Part shown: one piece after another, positions 10,447 to 18,457 of the stretch
How positions within the stretch are numbered: position 1 is the first letter of the stretch
Layout of the letters: the number at the start of each line of letters is the position of its first letter
Assembly (NCBI GenBank): GCA_900199505.1
Contig: FZQV01000005.1
Span: forward strand, 36,805-100,804
Direction of reading: 5' to 3'
DNA length: 64,000 nucleotides
Source: Ruaniaceae bacterium KH17
GTDB lineage: Bacteria; Actinomycetota; Actinomycetes; Actinomycetales; Actinomycetaceae
Notes under the pieces: generated by a model
Database searches by the model: none
The model's input: the letters and a program-made list of their open reading frames with translations, nothing else
Told to the model about the DNA's origin: nothing
Made by a program: the position numbers and the translations under genes

Positions 10447-11413
10447 GCTTCCGCTGCCGCAGGAGCAGGTAGATGAACACGATGGCGCCCACGATTCCGA
10501 GCACTACGGAGACCGGCACTTCGAACGGCATGATGATCGTGCGGCCAACGAGGTCGCAGAGCGTCACGATTGCGATGCCGAGCAGTGCCACCCAGGGAAG
10601 ATTTGAGCGCAGATCGTCTCCACGGATCATCGAGACGATGTTCGGCACGATCAAGCCCAGGAAGGGGAGGGCGCCGACGACGACGGTCACGACTCCTGTT
10701 GCAACAGCCACCAGCGCCGTGCCGAGCAGGACAATCTGGTTGTAGTTCACGCCGACGTTGGTGGCAATGTCTTTGCCGAGTCCAGCGACGGTGAAGCAAT
10801 CGGCCGCGATGAAGATCGCTACGGCCACGAGGGCGACGATCCAGAGGTACTCGTAGTTCCCCTTGATGATCGTGGTGAAGCTACCGGCGAACCAGGTGCC
10901 GAGGTTCTGCATCGCGTTGTTGGTGAGGGCGAGGAAGCTTGAGACCGAGCCAACCACGGCTCCGAGCATGATTCCGATGATCGGCACGATGAGAGACGAT
11001 CGGAGCGAGACGCGGCGCAGGAAGACGAAGAAGATCATGGTGCCAACGAAGGCGAGTGTGATAGCGAAGCCCATTCGTAGCGAGATGCTCGCACCGGGCA
11101 CATAGATCATGGCGATCAGAAGACCGAGACCTGCCCACTCGGTTGTGCCGGTCGTCGTCGGCTCCACGAAACGGTTCTGCGTGAGCAGTTGCATGACGAG
11201 GCCGGACATGGCCATGGCCGCGCCCGAAAGCATCAGCGCGACCGTTCGGGGGATGCGGGTCATCGTGAACATCCAGGTTCCGTCGTCCTGGCCGAGGATG
11301 TCGTAGACGCCCGTAAAGAGGGAAATAACGAGCAAGAGCGCCACCCCGAGAATGCCGAAGAGGAGGCTTCGGTCAAAGAGCTTCGGGCGGTGGCGCGATG
11401 GAGCTTGGGTCAT
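10439..11413 (-). CDS. FecCD-family permease, first of the pair
   Basis: 324 residues and mostly membrane helices. It has the family signature RIPRTVALMLSGAAMAMSGLVMQLLTQNRF (RIPR...GxxLaxsGxxmQ) near residues 53-82 and VGALPFLGLIVPNIVSMIRGDD near the C-terminus. It follows the substrate-binding protein after a strong intergenic hairpin, and overlaps the next permease. It belongs to the same importer as 8645-12535. Confidence 0.92.
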   Translation of the reverse strand: MTQAPSRHRPKLFDRSLLFGILGVALLLVISLFTGVYDILGQDDGTWMFTMTRIPRTVALMLSGAAMAMSGLVMQLLTQNRFVEPTTTGTTEWAGLGLLIAMIYVPGASISLRMGFAITLAFVGTMIFFVFLRRVSLRSSLIVPIIGIMLGAVVGSVSSFLALTNNAMQNLGTWFAGSFTTIIKGNYEYLWIVALVAVAIFIAADCFTVAGLGKDIATNVGVNYNQIVLLGTALVAVATGVVTVVVGALPFLGLIVPNIVSMIRGDDLRSNLPWVALLGIAIVTLCDLVGRTIIMPFEVPVSVVLGIVGAIVFIYLLLRQRKRG

Positions 11414-11432
11414 GTGGACTCGTTCATAGGGA

Positions 11433-11474
11433 TTGGTGGTGAGGCCCCGAGTGCCTGAGGGGCCTCACCACCAA
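11433..11474 (-). terminator. Strong hairpin inside the importer operon
   Basis: A perfect 16-bp inverted repeat (11433-11448 with 11459-11474, 10-nt loop) lies between the binding-protein gene and the first permease. There is no T-run on the minus strand. Hairpins at this point usually stabilise the upstream mRNA or terminate part of the transcripts, giving more binding protein than permease. Confidence 0.6.
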
Positions 11475-11485
11475 GTTACGGGAAG

Positions 11486-12535
11486 CTAGTTCTTCGCCTC
11501 CAAGGCGTCCGCGAAAGCGTTCAGGAACTCCGTGAACGTCTGGATGCCCTCGTTGGTGTACGTGTCCGCCGGCATGTACACGATGTTGCCCTCGGAGACG
11601 GCAGTGGTGTTCTTCAACGGGCCTTCGGTGTCCTCAATCAGCTCGGCCGAGGGGACGTACTCGGGATCGTCTGCGGCCACGGCAGCATCACGGTCCATCA
11701 CGAGGATCCACGTGGGGTTCGAATCGGCGATCGCCTCAACGGAGATCTCGTCTCCCTGGTGGTCATCTGAGCCTTCCTGTGCGAGGGCTGGGGTGAGTCC
11801 GAGCGAATCGAAGGTCCAACCGAGCGTGCGGCCCGTCGTCGGCGCGATGTAGCCGATCGTGCCGCCGGATGTGATGACGCCCATGACCGTGTCCTCCGGG
11901 TTGTAGGCGGCGGCGACGCGAGCGATTGCGGCATCGAATTCGGCGTTCAGAGAGGATGCCTCATCCTGCTTGGCGAAGACGTCACCGAGCACGGTGATCT
12001 GACGCTTCAGCTCCGCAGTGAAGTCCTCGCCGTCGCGCGGGTCGAGCTCGAGCACGAGCGCATTCGGTGCGTAGGTCTGTAGCTCATCGTGGAACTGCGT
12101 GAAGCGTTGGCCGTTCACGATCAGGTCTGGATCGAGCGGAACGAGTGCCTCGAGATCCGGATCGCCGTGGGTGCCGAGGTCGATGATCGCCTCGTCGTTC
12201 ACGTAGCCGACCGTGCTGGGCATCAAGCTCACGGCACCTGCGGCGATCTCAACGCCCCAGTCGTAGAGGGTCTCGAAGGTGCGGTTGTCCGTGGCGACCA
12301 CGGTGGTGGGGGGAACGGCGAGTTCGTGCGTGCCGTTGTTGTCCTCGATCGCCACTGTGCCGGAGGCCGCGTCGTTCGCGTCCTCGGTGGGCTCCTCAGT
12401 CTCTGCGGGGGCGTCGGTCTCTTCGGCGGTCGTAGCCGCCGGTGCGTCGGTGGGGGTCTCATCGGTGCCACCGCAGGCGCTCAGAACGAGCGCGGATGCG
12501 AGTGCGAGCGAGAGCGCGGCCATCGGCTTGCGCAT
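11486..12535 (-). CDS. Siderophore-binding lipoprotein of the ABC importer
   Basis: 349 residues. A lipoprotein signal ends in LSAC at about residues 18-21, followed by a Glu/Thr/Ala-rich linker to about residue 60. The class III periplasmic-binding fold then begins (TVVATDNRTFETLYDWGVEIAAG) and continues with the DPDLIV segment near 140. It resembles YclQ/CeuE-type petrobactin or catecholate binders more than haem binders, but ligand choice is inference. AGGAG precedes the ATG, and an iron-box-like site lies about 45 nt upstream. Confidence 0.92.
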   Translation of the reverse strand: MRKPMAALSLALASALVLSACGGTDETPTDAPAATTAEETDAPAETEEPTEDANDAASGTVAIEDNNGTHELAVPPTTVVATDNRTFETLYDWGVEIAAGAVSLMPSTVGYVNDEAIIDLGTHGDPDLEALVPLDPDLIVNGQRFTQFHDELQTYAPNALVLELDPRDGEDFTAELKRQITVLGDVFAKQDEASSLNAEFDAAIARVAAAYNPEDTVMGVITSGGTIGYIAPTTGRTLGWTFDSLGLTPALAQEGSDDHQGDEISVEAIADSNPTWILVMDRDAAVAADDPEYVPSAELIEDTEGPLKNTTAVSEGNIVYMPADTYTNEGIQTFTEFLNAFADALEAKN

Positions 12536-12578
12536 GGGTTTCTCCTGGTTTCGTATTGTCGCTGCGTGGTGTGAGCAG

Positions 12579-12597
12579 TAAGGAAAGGCTTACCTGA
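12579..12597 (-). promoter_or_regulatory. DtxR/IdeR-type iron box
   Basis: This 19-bp site matches the DtxR/IdeR consensus (TTAGGTTAGGCTAACCTAA) at about 14 of 19 positions, including the AGGCT core and the ACCT right arm. It lies just downstream of a candidate promoter for the importer, where a bound iron repressor would block transcription. Confidence 0.6.
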
Positions 12598-12608
12598 CCC
12601 AATAGGAA

Positions 12609-12638
12609 ACAGTAAGCGATCGTAATTCAGATGTCCAA
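12609..12638 (-). promoter_or_regulatory. Candidate promoter of the siderophore importer
   Basis: Reading the minus strand, TTGGAC (12638-12633) and TACTGT (12614-12609) are 18 nt apart. Transcription would start near 12602, immediately before the iron box. Confidence 0.45.
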
Positions 12639-12700
12639 TAACGTGACAAGAGTGGCACGTTAATCGCGTTGTGCGCTGAGATGCACGTAGCCTGAGGGGT

Positions 12701-12977
12701 ATGAGACAGGCGACCGTCATCGTGATTGGTGCGGGACAGGCCGGGCTTTCGGCCGGCTACCACCTAGCTCGGCGTGGCTTTGTGAGCGCGCTCGAGGATC
12801 CCGAATCGGAGCGTTCGTTTGTGATGCTCGACGGCGATCGTGGACCTGGTGGCGCATGGCAGCATCGCTGGGAGTCGCTCCGGATGGAGACGGTGAATGG
12901 CATCTTCGATCTCCCGGGGTTCCCGAAGCCGACCATCGACTCGGCCGCGCCCAGTCGTGTGAGGGCGCGGCCGAAGG
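12701..12977 (+). pseudogene. 5' remnant of an FAD-dependent oxidoreductase
   Basis: The frame starts well: ATG 12701, then VIVIGAGQAGLSAGYHLARRGF, the GxGxxG dinucleotide-binding fold, then GDRGPGGAWQHRWESLRMETVNG, typical of flavin monooxygenases or YhhA/CzcO-like enzymes. Family resemblance stops at about residue 86 (12958), where a GC-rich hairpin begins, and the frame then only reads antisense through the neighbouring DUF2200 gene. Full-length relatives are about 350 residues, so roughly three quarters of the gene is missing. It is probably a deletion remnant and not a working enzyme. Confidence 0.75.
12941..12974. terminator. GC hairpin, terminator of the DUF2200 gene
   Basis: A 12-bp perfect stem (12941-12952 with 12963-12974, 10-nt loop) begins 4 nt after the stop codon of the minus-strand gene and marks the point where the flavoprotein remnant breaks off. 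Confidence 0.65.
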
Positions 12978-13322
12978 CTAGGCGCGCAGGATCTTCTCCA
13001 TCTTTCGGCCCTTGGCGAGCTCGTCGACGACCTTGTCCATGTACCGAATCTGCTGCATGAGCGGATCCTCGATCTCCTCCACGCGCACCCCACAGATCAT
13101 CCCCGTGATGAGGGAAGCGTTTGGGTTGAGATCGGCGTCGGCAAAGAACTCCTGCAGTGTGGTGCCATCTTTGGTGCGCTGGCCCAGGGCGGCGTCATCA
13201 TAGCCGGTGAGCCAGGAGAGGACCTCGACCAGCTCGCGTTCCGTCCGGCCCTTGTTCACCACTTTTGTGACATAGTGCGGATAGATCGAGCCGAAGGACA
13301 TTGCAAAGACGCGCGCGTTCAT
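12978..13322 (-). CDS. DUF2200 family protein
   Basis: 114 residues, starting MNARVFAMSFGSIYPHYVTK. The order of motifs (SFGSIYPHYV, KGRTERELVEVLSWLTGYD, then LITGMICGVRVEEIEDPLMQQIRYMDKVVDELAKG) matches DUF2200, a small soluble family of unknown function. The frame is open upstream, but the conserved family start is the ATG at 13322. No clear RBS is visible. It stands alone between a gene remnant and a divergent copper-related pair. Confidence 0.8.
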   Translation of the reverse strand: MNARVFAMSFGSIYPHYVTKVVNKGRTERELVEVLSWLTGYDDAALGQRTKDGTTLQEFFADADLNPNASLITGMICGVRVEEIEDPLMQQIRYMDKVVDELAKGRKMEKILRA

Positions 13323-13395
13323 TCCGCGAGCATACGCGCCAGGAGGTAGGCGCGCATACGGGACTTCGCTCCTAAATCGCGCGCTCGGTGCTCGG

Positions 13396-13401
13396 TAGCA
13401 T
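13396..13401 (+). promoter_or_regulatory. Candidate -10 box of the small membrane gene
   Basis: TAGCAT ends 6 nt before the GTG at 13408, the leaderless spacing seen elsewhere in this window. No Shine-Dalgarno sequence is present. Confidence 0.4.
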
Positions 13402-13407
13402 GGGGTG

Positions 13408-13848
13408 GTGGAGAGATTGTCGGTAGCTGGCCGTGCCCGCATGGCGCGGTGTTTGCCGAGCCTGCTCGCGCTGATCGCGATCGTGGCGCTCTTCGCGATG
13501 AGTGGGCTCAGCACGCATAGCTCGACGGCTGGACACTCCACGATCACGTGGGCGCACGTCGAGAGTTTTGTCGCGGACGTTCCGGTTGGTCGTTGTTGTG
13601 CGGACGTAGCGGAGGCGCCGAACCAAGGCACCACGCAGGTGGCCGCCTCTCATTCCGGCGGCGATCATGGACTCTTGGCAGCGTTGTGTGCCTTCGCGGT
13701 GTTCTTCGTTCTACTGGTGGTGGGTGCAACGCACCTTGATCCAGCGGTTCGTTGGATCAGACGAGATGTGGCTCGGATTATTCCGTATACGGTTTCCGCC
13801 GCGCTACCCACTGCGTCGCTCAGCGTTCTTTGCGTTAGTCGTACGTGA
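13408..13848 (+). CDS. Small His/Cys-containing membrane protein upstream of cueP
   Basis: 146 residues with two hydrophobic helices (about 15-35 and 88-112). The loop between them is rich in possible metal ligands: HSSTAGHSTITWAH, a CC pair and HSGGDH. I do not recognise a named family; a DUF6153-like protein is possible. It lies 62 nt upstream of cueP in the same direction, so a role in copper sensing, delivery or export is a reasonable guess. The GTG at 13408 is preferred for its -10 spacing; a GTG at 13405 is possible. Confidence 0.65.
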   Translation: MERLSVAGRARMARCLPSLLALIAIVALFAMSGLSTHSSTAGHSTITWAHVESFVADVPVGRCCADVAEAPNQGTTQVAASHSGGDHGLLAALCAFAVFFVLLVVGATHLDPAVRWIRRDVARIIPYTVSAALPTASLSVLCVSRT

Positions 13849-13910
13849 GCGGCCCGCCGCCGCCGCGGCACCGCATCACACCCTTAACGACTAAGAGAAA
13901 GAACCAACCC

Positions 13911-14507
13911 ATGCGAAAGACCTATGTCATCCCTGTCATCGCCCTCTCCACGGTGCTCGCACTGAGTGGCTGTGCGGCGCAGGAGTCCACTGCTCCCTCA
14001 GAGGCGCCCACCACTGCCGGAGGCGAGATCCTACTCGAGCACGGCTTCGCCGATTCGGACGTGGTCTCAGTGATCGCCGCGCTGGATCAGCTTCCCCGCG
14101 ATGACCGCCCTTCGAACGTGGTGGCCTCGATCCGGCCGAACGAACTCCTGCTGGCCGACGACACCGGCCGAGAGGAGTCCATGCCGATGCCCGACGACGC
14201 CTTCTATGTCTCGTTCGCGCCATACGTGTCGCAGACCCACCCCTGCCACTTCCACAGCCTCACCACCTGCACGGGCGAACTCGCAAACACCGAGATCGAG
14301 CTGACGGTCACGAATGACACCGATGGCTCGGTACTCGTTGACGAGCTTGTGACCACCTACGACAACGGCTTCTACGGGCTCTGGTTGCCGCGCGGTATCG
14401 ACGCCACGATCGAGGTCTCGATGGACGGCATGACCGCTGCAACGCCGGTCAGTACCTCCGGTGACGAGGATGCGACCTGCATCACCGAGCCGCTGCAGTT
14501 GCGGTAG
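13911..14507 (+). CDS. cueP: CueP-family copper-binding lipoprotein
   Basis: 198 residues. A lipoprotein signal ends in LSGC (Cys21). The mature part carries the family's HPCHFHSLTTCTGEL segment near residues 109-123 and a late Cys in DATCITEPL. In Salmonella, CueP binds periplasmic copper and helps supply it to SodC; here it would be anchored outside the membrane. The upstream frame is open, but ATG 13911 gives the signal peptide. The RBS (AAGAGAAAG) is weak. Copper binding is inferred from family motifs. Confidence 0.87.
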   Translation: MRKTYVIPVIALSTVLALSGCAAQESTAPSEAPTTAGGEILLEHGFADSDVVSVIAALDQLPRDDRPSNVVASIRPNELLLADDTGREESMPMPDDAFYVSFAPYVSQTHPCHFHSLTTCTGELANTEIELTVTNDTDGSVLVDELVTTYDNGFYGLWLPRGIDATIEVSMDGMTAATPVSTSGDEDATCITEPLQLR

Positions 14508-14546
14508 GAGTTGGAAGCGAGATAGCTTCGCGGTCATCCCTTCTCA

Positions 14547-14552
14547 TAGTGT
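14547..14552 (+). promoter_or_regulatory. Candidate -10 box of the 14559 lipoprotein gene
   Basis: TAGTGT ends 6 nt before ATG 14559, and no Shine-Dalgarno sequence is visible. This is the same hexamer as before proA. Confidence 0.45.
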
Positions 14553-14558
14553 GTTCAC

Positions 14559-15413
14559 ATGAGAACCCTTCGAAACAAGATGACCGCGGGAGCCGCAGCG
14601 CTCCTCCTCGCGACCCTCGGACTGGCCGCGTGCAGCTCCGACGATACTGAGTCAGGCACACCGGAGACCGGAGCCCCTGCTGCGACAGAGACGGGTTCTG
14701 CTGACGAGACCGAAGGCGTGGAGGCGGAGGAGCCCGACGCGCCCGCGGGAGGTGAGGCACTCACCTTGGAGGACTTCGGGGCGCGTATCGCGGCGGCGCA
14801 GCTCGCCGCAGAGACGGTGCACGTGGTGCAGTCGAGCACCGCGACTGAGGGCGGAACCATGGAGGGCGACATGCGCCTGAGCGGTGACGGCGATGTTGCA
14901 CTGCTGACCACCTCGACTCTGCCCGATGGCACCGAGCAGAAGATGCTGCTCGTCGATGGCGTCATCTACATGTTTGGTGGCGAGGCTGCTGGCAACAAGT
15001 GGGTGAGTTTCGGCAGCAGCGATGGTGACGACGACAGTGAGCTCACCGATTCCTTTGCACCAGAGGATCCGCAGGAGCAGATTGAGGCGATGCAGGATGC
15101 CATCATCGAGTTCACCACCGAGGAGAATGCCGAAACGATCGATGGCGTCAGCACCACCAAGCTGACGATGGTCCTTGACACGCTGACTCTCATGGGCGAA
15201 TCGGGACAGGAGATGATCGACGGCGGCTACATGGACGAGACCATCACGACCGAGATGTGGGTGGGGCCGGATGACCTGCCGCGCCGCCAAGTGCAGACCG
15301 TTGCCGGGGTGACCTCCACGACGGAGTACAGCCGTTGGGGAGAGCCGGTAGACATTGCGGCGCCGAACCCGGATGACGTGATCGAACTCAGCGATCTCAT
15401 GCAACGGCAATAG
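14559..15413 (+). CDS. LppX/LprG-like secreted lipoprotein
   Basis: 284 residues. The signal peptide ends in LAAC (Cys near 25), followed by an acidic Thr/Glu/Pro linker to about residue 65. A beta-rich domain follows with alternating patterns such as TVHVVQSSTATEGGTMEGDMRLSG, KMLLVDGVIYMFGG and TTEMWVGPDDLPRRQV. This resembles the LppX_LprAFG or DUF6612 families that carry lipids or act as cell-wall lipoproteins. Specific cargo is unknown. It stands alone and ends at a very strong terminator. Confidence 0.8.
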   Translation: MRTLRNKMTAGAAALLLATLGLAACSSDDTESGTPETGAPAATETGSADETEGVEAEEPDAPAGGEALTLEDFGARIAAAQLAAETVHVVQSSTATEGGTMEGDMRLSGDGDVALLTTSTLPDGTEQKMLLVDGVIYMFGGEAAGNKWVSFGSSDGDDDSELTDSFAPEDPQEQIEAMQDAIIEFTTEENAETIDGVSTTKLTMVLDTLTLMGESGQEMIDGGYMDETITTEMWVGPDDLPRRQVQTVAGVTSTTEYSRWGEPVDIAAPNPDDVIELSDLMQRQ

Positions 15414-15425
15414 CGAAGACAGGAG

Positions 15426-15460
15426 AGTGTGGGGCCCGGCCAAAGGCCGGGCCCCACACT
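15426..15460. terminator. Bidirectional terminator, 16-bp perfect stem
   Basis: Inverted repeat 15426-15441 with 15445-15460 and a loop of AAA, between convergent genes 14559-15413 and 15466-16920. Confidence 0.8.
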
Positions 15461-15465
15461 GCCGT

Positions 15466-16920
15466 CTAGGTGGCGATTCCGACGTACTTGATCTCCAGGT
15501 ACTCGTCGAGTCCTTCGTGTGAACCCTCGCGACCGAGCCCGGACATCTTGACCCCGCCGAATGGTGCGGCTGGGTTCGAGACGAGACCCGTATTGAGTCC
15601 CACCATGCCCGACTCGAGTTGTTCGACGGCCGTGATTCCCCGCGCGCTATCCCGCGAGTACACGTACGCCATCAGCCCGAACTCGGTCTGGTTGGCCAGC
15701 GCGATCGCCTCTTCGTCGCTGTCGACGCGAATCAGAGGTGCGACCGGGCCGAAAATCTCCTCGTTCAGGACTCGCGCCTCCGGCGTCACGTCGGCGATCA
15801 CGGTGGGCGCGAAGAAGTACCCCGCACCCTCCACCGCAGCGCCACCGGTGTACACCTTCCCCCCTGTGGCGACGGCGTCGTCCACGAGGCTCGATACCTT
15901 CGCCACCGCGTCCGCATCGATCAGCGGGCCAAGCGTGGTGCCCTCGTTCAGCCCCGGCCCGACAACGATCGCCTCGGTGGCGGCCACGAGCTTGTCCCGG
16001 AACTCGTCGTAGACGTCCGTATGTACGAAGAACCGATTGGCCGCCGTACAGGCCTCGCCATTGTTGCGATACTTCGCCACCATTGCGCCCGCCACTGCGG
16101 CATCGATGTCCGCATCCGCGAGCACCACGAAGGGTGCATTGCCACCGAGCTCCATCGAGGTACGAAGGACGGACTTCGCCGCGCTCTCGAGGAGCCGAAC
16201 GCCCACCTCGGTGGAACCTGTGAAGGTCAGCTTGCGCAGCCTCGGATCGGCGAAAATGGGAGCCGAGACGGCACCTGAACTTGATGTCACGATGCAGTTG
16301 ACGACGCCGTTGGGCAGGCCCGCGTCCTTGAACGTTTGCATCAGATAGAGCATTGTGAGCGGCGTGAGCGCGGCAGGCTTGATCACCACGGTGCAACCTG
16401 CGGCGAGGGCAGGGGCGATCTTTCGCGTGCCCATCGCGAGCGGGAAGTTCCACGGCGTGATGGCGTAGACGGGCCCAACGGGCTGCTTCATGGTGAGGAG
16501 TCGGTTGCCACCAGCCGGTGCCACGGACCAGCGCCCCTCGATCCGGCACGCCTCCTCCGAGAACCAGCGGATGAACTCCGCGCCGTACGCCACCTCACCA
16601 TAGGCCTCCGTAAGCGGCTTGCCCATTTCGAGCGTCATCAGAGCAGCAAAAGCGTCCTTGCGTTCGATGACGAGCTCGAAGGTACGGCGGAGGAGCTCCG
16701 CCCGCTCGCGTGCAGGGGTCGCCGCCCACGCGGGTCCCGCGGCGCAGGCGGCGTCGAGTGCCGCCTGCCCGTGTTCGGGTGATGCGTCCGAGACCGTTGC
16801 GATGACCTCGCCGGTGGCCGGATTCTCGACGTCAAGTGTGGCGCCCGTCTCCACGAATGCGCCGCCGATGAACTGGCCGGTCGGAACGCTCGCAAGAACG
16901 TCTGCGATATTGATACTCAT
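15466..16920 (-). CDS. gabD: Succinate-semialdehyde dehydrogenase
   Basis: Oxidises succinate semialdehyde to succinate with NAD(P). The 484-residue protein shows PWNFPLAMGTRKIAPALAAGC, the TGSTEVG cofactor loop, the base in ELGGNAPFVV and the nucleophile in NNGEACTAANRF (Cys near residue 286). Substrate choice is supported by context: it is the last gene of an operon with a lactonase and a zinc alcohol dehydrogenase, the same three activities as Agrobacterium BlcA/AttK, BlcB and BlcC. Its start overlaps the dehydrogenase stop by ATGA. Confidence 0.92.
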   Translation of the reverse strand: MSINIADVLASVPTGQFIGGAFVETGATLDVENPATGEVIATVSDASPEHGQAALDAACAAGPAWAATPARERAELLRRTFELVIERKDAFAALMTLEMGKPLTEAYGEVAYGAEFIRWFSEEACRIEGRWSVAPAGGNRLLTMKQPVGPVYAITPWNFPLAMGTRKIAPALAAGCTVVIKPAALTPLTMLYLMQTFKDAGLPNGVVNCIVTSSSGAVSAPIFADPRLRKLTFTGSTEVGVRLLESAAKSVLRTSMELGGNAPFVVLADADIDAAVAGAMVAKYRNNGEACTAANRFFVHTDVYDEFRDKLVAATEAIVVGPGLNEGTTLGPLIDADAVAKVSSLVDDAVATGGKVYTGGAAVEGAGYFFAPTVIADVTPEARVLNEEIFGPVAPLIRVDSDEEAIALANQTEFGLMAYVYSRDSARGITAVEQLESGMVGLNTGLVSNPAAPFGGVKMSGLGREGSHEGLDEYLEIKYVGIAT

Positions 16921-18050
16921 TGAACTGCCTCCTTATCGAACACGATGACCTGGCGAATCGCCTGGCCAGCCGCGAGCTGATCCATTGCGCCGTTGATCTC
17001 GTCAAGCGTGATCCGCGAGGAGATCAGCTTCTCGACCGGTAGCGTGCCATCGCGCCACATTTGGGCGTATTTCGGGATGTCCCGGGCGGGAACTGCGGAG
17101 CCCAAGTAGGAGCCGATGATCGTGCGCGCCTCTGCGGTAATCGTGAGGGGGCTGATCTCGGAGAGGGCCGTGGGGGCAGGCAGACCAACGGTGACGGTGC
17201 GGCCGCCCACTGCGGTTGCCTTGAATGCGGTTTCGAAGGCACGCGGGTGGCCCGCACACTCGACCACATGAGTCGCCTTGATGCCCTGCTCGGCCACTTC
17301 CTGTGGCGTGTAAGCGTCGGTGGCGCCCCATTCGCGGGCGAGCTCGAGCTTCGAATCCAAGGCATCAACGGCGATCACATCGCCCTTGCCGAGACTGATC
17401 GCCGTGAGTAGCGCGGCCATCCCGACGCCGCCCAGGCCCACAATCATGACCGAGTCACCATCCCTGGGGGCTGCCGCGTTGAGAACGGCGCCTCCTCCCG
17501 TCAGCACCGCACACCCAAGCACGGCGGCGATGTCCGCCGGGACATCGTTTCCGACCGGCACGGCCGAGGCGCGGTTGACGACGGCGTAGGTCGCAAAGCC
17601 GGAGACGCCCAGGTGGTGGTAGATCTCCTCACTCCCGTCCTCCGTCTGCCTGTGCAGGAGCTTTCGATCGCCGAGCAATACCCCTGCATTGTTGGCGGCG
17701 GATCCTGGTGTGCAGGGGAGCCGGCCATCTTCCGCGCAGTTTGCGCATTCCTCACACCTGGGAAGGAAGCACATAACGACGCGGTCGCCCACGTTGACGT
17801 CATCGACGCCCTCTCCGAGTTGCTCGACGATGCCGGCGGACTCGTGGCCGAGCAACATTGGGACGGGCCGGACACGGTTGCCATCGACGACGGACAAGTC
17901 CGAGTGGCAGAGCCCTGCCGCCTCGATCCGCACGAGGATCTCACCAGGGCCCGGCGGATCGAGCTCTATCTCGCTGATCGTGATCGGCGCCGAATCCGCG
18001 TACGGCTTCGCGCGCCCGATCTCTTCGAGTACTGCGCCACGGATCTTCAT
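16917..18050 (-). CDS. Zinc-dependent alcohol dehydrogenase (probable hydroxy-acid dehydrogenase)
   Basis: 377 residues, MDR superfamily. Catalytic zinc ligands lie in AGLCHSDLS (Cys) and LLGHESAG (His-Glu). The structural zinc site is CEECANC plus a later Cys, and the Rossmann motif is VGLGGVGMAA. In this operon it would oxidise a 4-hydroxy acid released by the lactonase to the semialdehyde used by the neighbouring dehydrogenase. That substrate is inferred. It overlaps its neighbours on both sides. Confidence 0.9.
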   Translation of the reverse strand: MKIRGAVLEEIGRAKPYADSAPITISEIELDPPGPGEILVRIEAAGLCHSDLSVVDGNRVRPVPMLLGHESAGIVEQLGEGVDDVNVGDRVVMCFLPRCEECANCAEDGRLPCTPGSAANNAGVLLGDRKLLHRQTEDGSEEIYHHLGVSGFATYAVVNRASAVPVGNDVPADIAAVLGCAVLTGGGAVLNAAAPRDGDSVMIVGLGGVGMAALLTAISLGKGDVIAVDALDSKLELAREWGATDAYTPQEVAEQGIKATHVVECAGHPRAFETAFKATAVGGRTVTVGLPAPTALSEISPLTITAEARTIIGSYLGSAVPARDIPKYAQMWRDGTLPVEKLISSRITLDEINGAMDQLAAGQAIRQVIVFDKEAVQ

Positions 18051-18457
18051 GCTGTGGCCTCCTTTTTTGGGGTGGGGGAGGAGAAGGTGGCGGCCGAGAC
18101 GGCCGCAGAGAGTTCATCGCCTGCCTTCAGTGGGGCGCCAGCGAAGGCTCCCTCATGGGCGAGGACGGGCCGGCGATCGCCGGCCAGCTCGGGGTACTTC
18201 TCTTCCAAGCGTTCCCGGTTCACCATGGTGCGATGCCAGTGGCGGACCGTCTCCGGATCACCGCCACGGATTCCGCGCCAGCTGTTGGGCATGTCATCGC
18301 GAGATGATCCGGCGCTCGCGCGGCCTCCGATGTTCAGGCGGCTGGGCGTGCGGCGCGTCGCCGCGCCGCAGGTGCACGCCGGATTCTCAGCATTCATGGA
18401 CCGAAGAGCCGCTTCGAAGCGGTGGCCTTCGGTGCAGGCAAAGTCGTAGAGGATCAT
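18047..18457 (-). CDS. FmdB-like zinc-ribbon protein
   Basis: 136 residues. The N-terminus ILYDFACTEGHRFEA...PACTCGAATRR has the two Cys/His knuckles of FmdB-type zinc ribbons (Cys 8, His 12, then CxC near 28-30). The rest is basic and low in structure. The gene is fused into the lactone operon by overlaps on both sides (ATGA with the dehydrogenase; a single shared base with the lactonase). It could assist or regulate the enzymes, but no direct role is known to me. Confidence 0.75.
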   Translation of the reverse strand: MILYDFACTEGHRFEAALRSMNAENPACTCGAATRRTPSRLNIGGRASAGSSRDDMPNSWRGIRGGDPETVRHWHRTMVNRERLEEKYPELAGDRRPVLAHEGAFAGAPLKAGDELSAAVSAATFSSPTPKKEATA

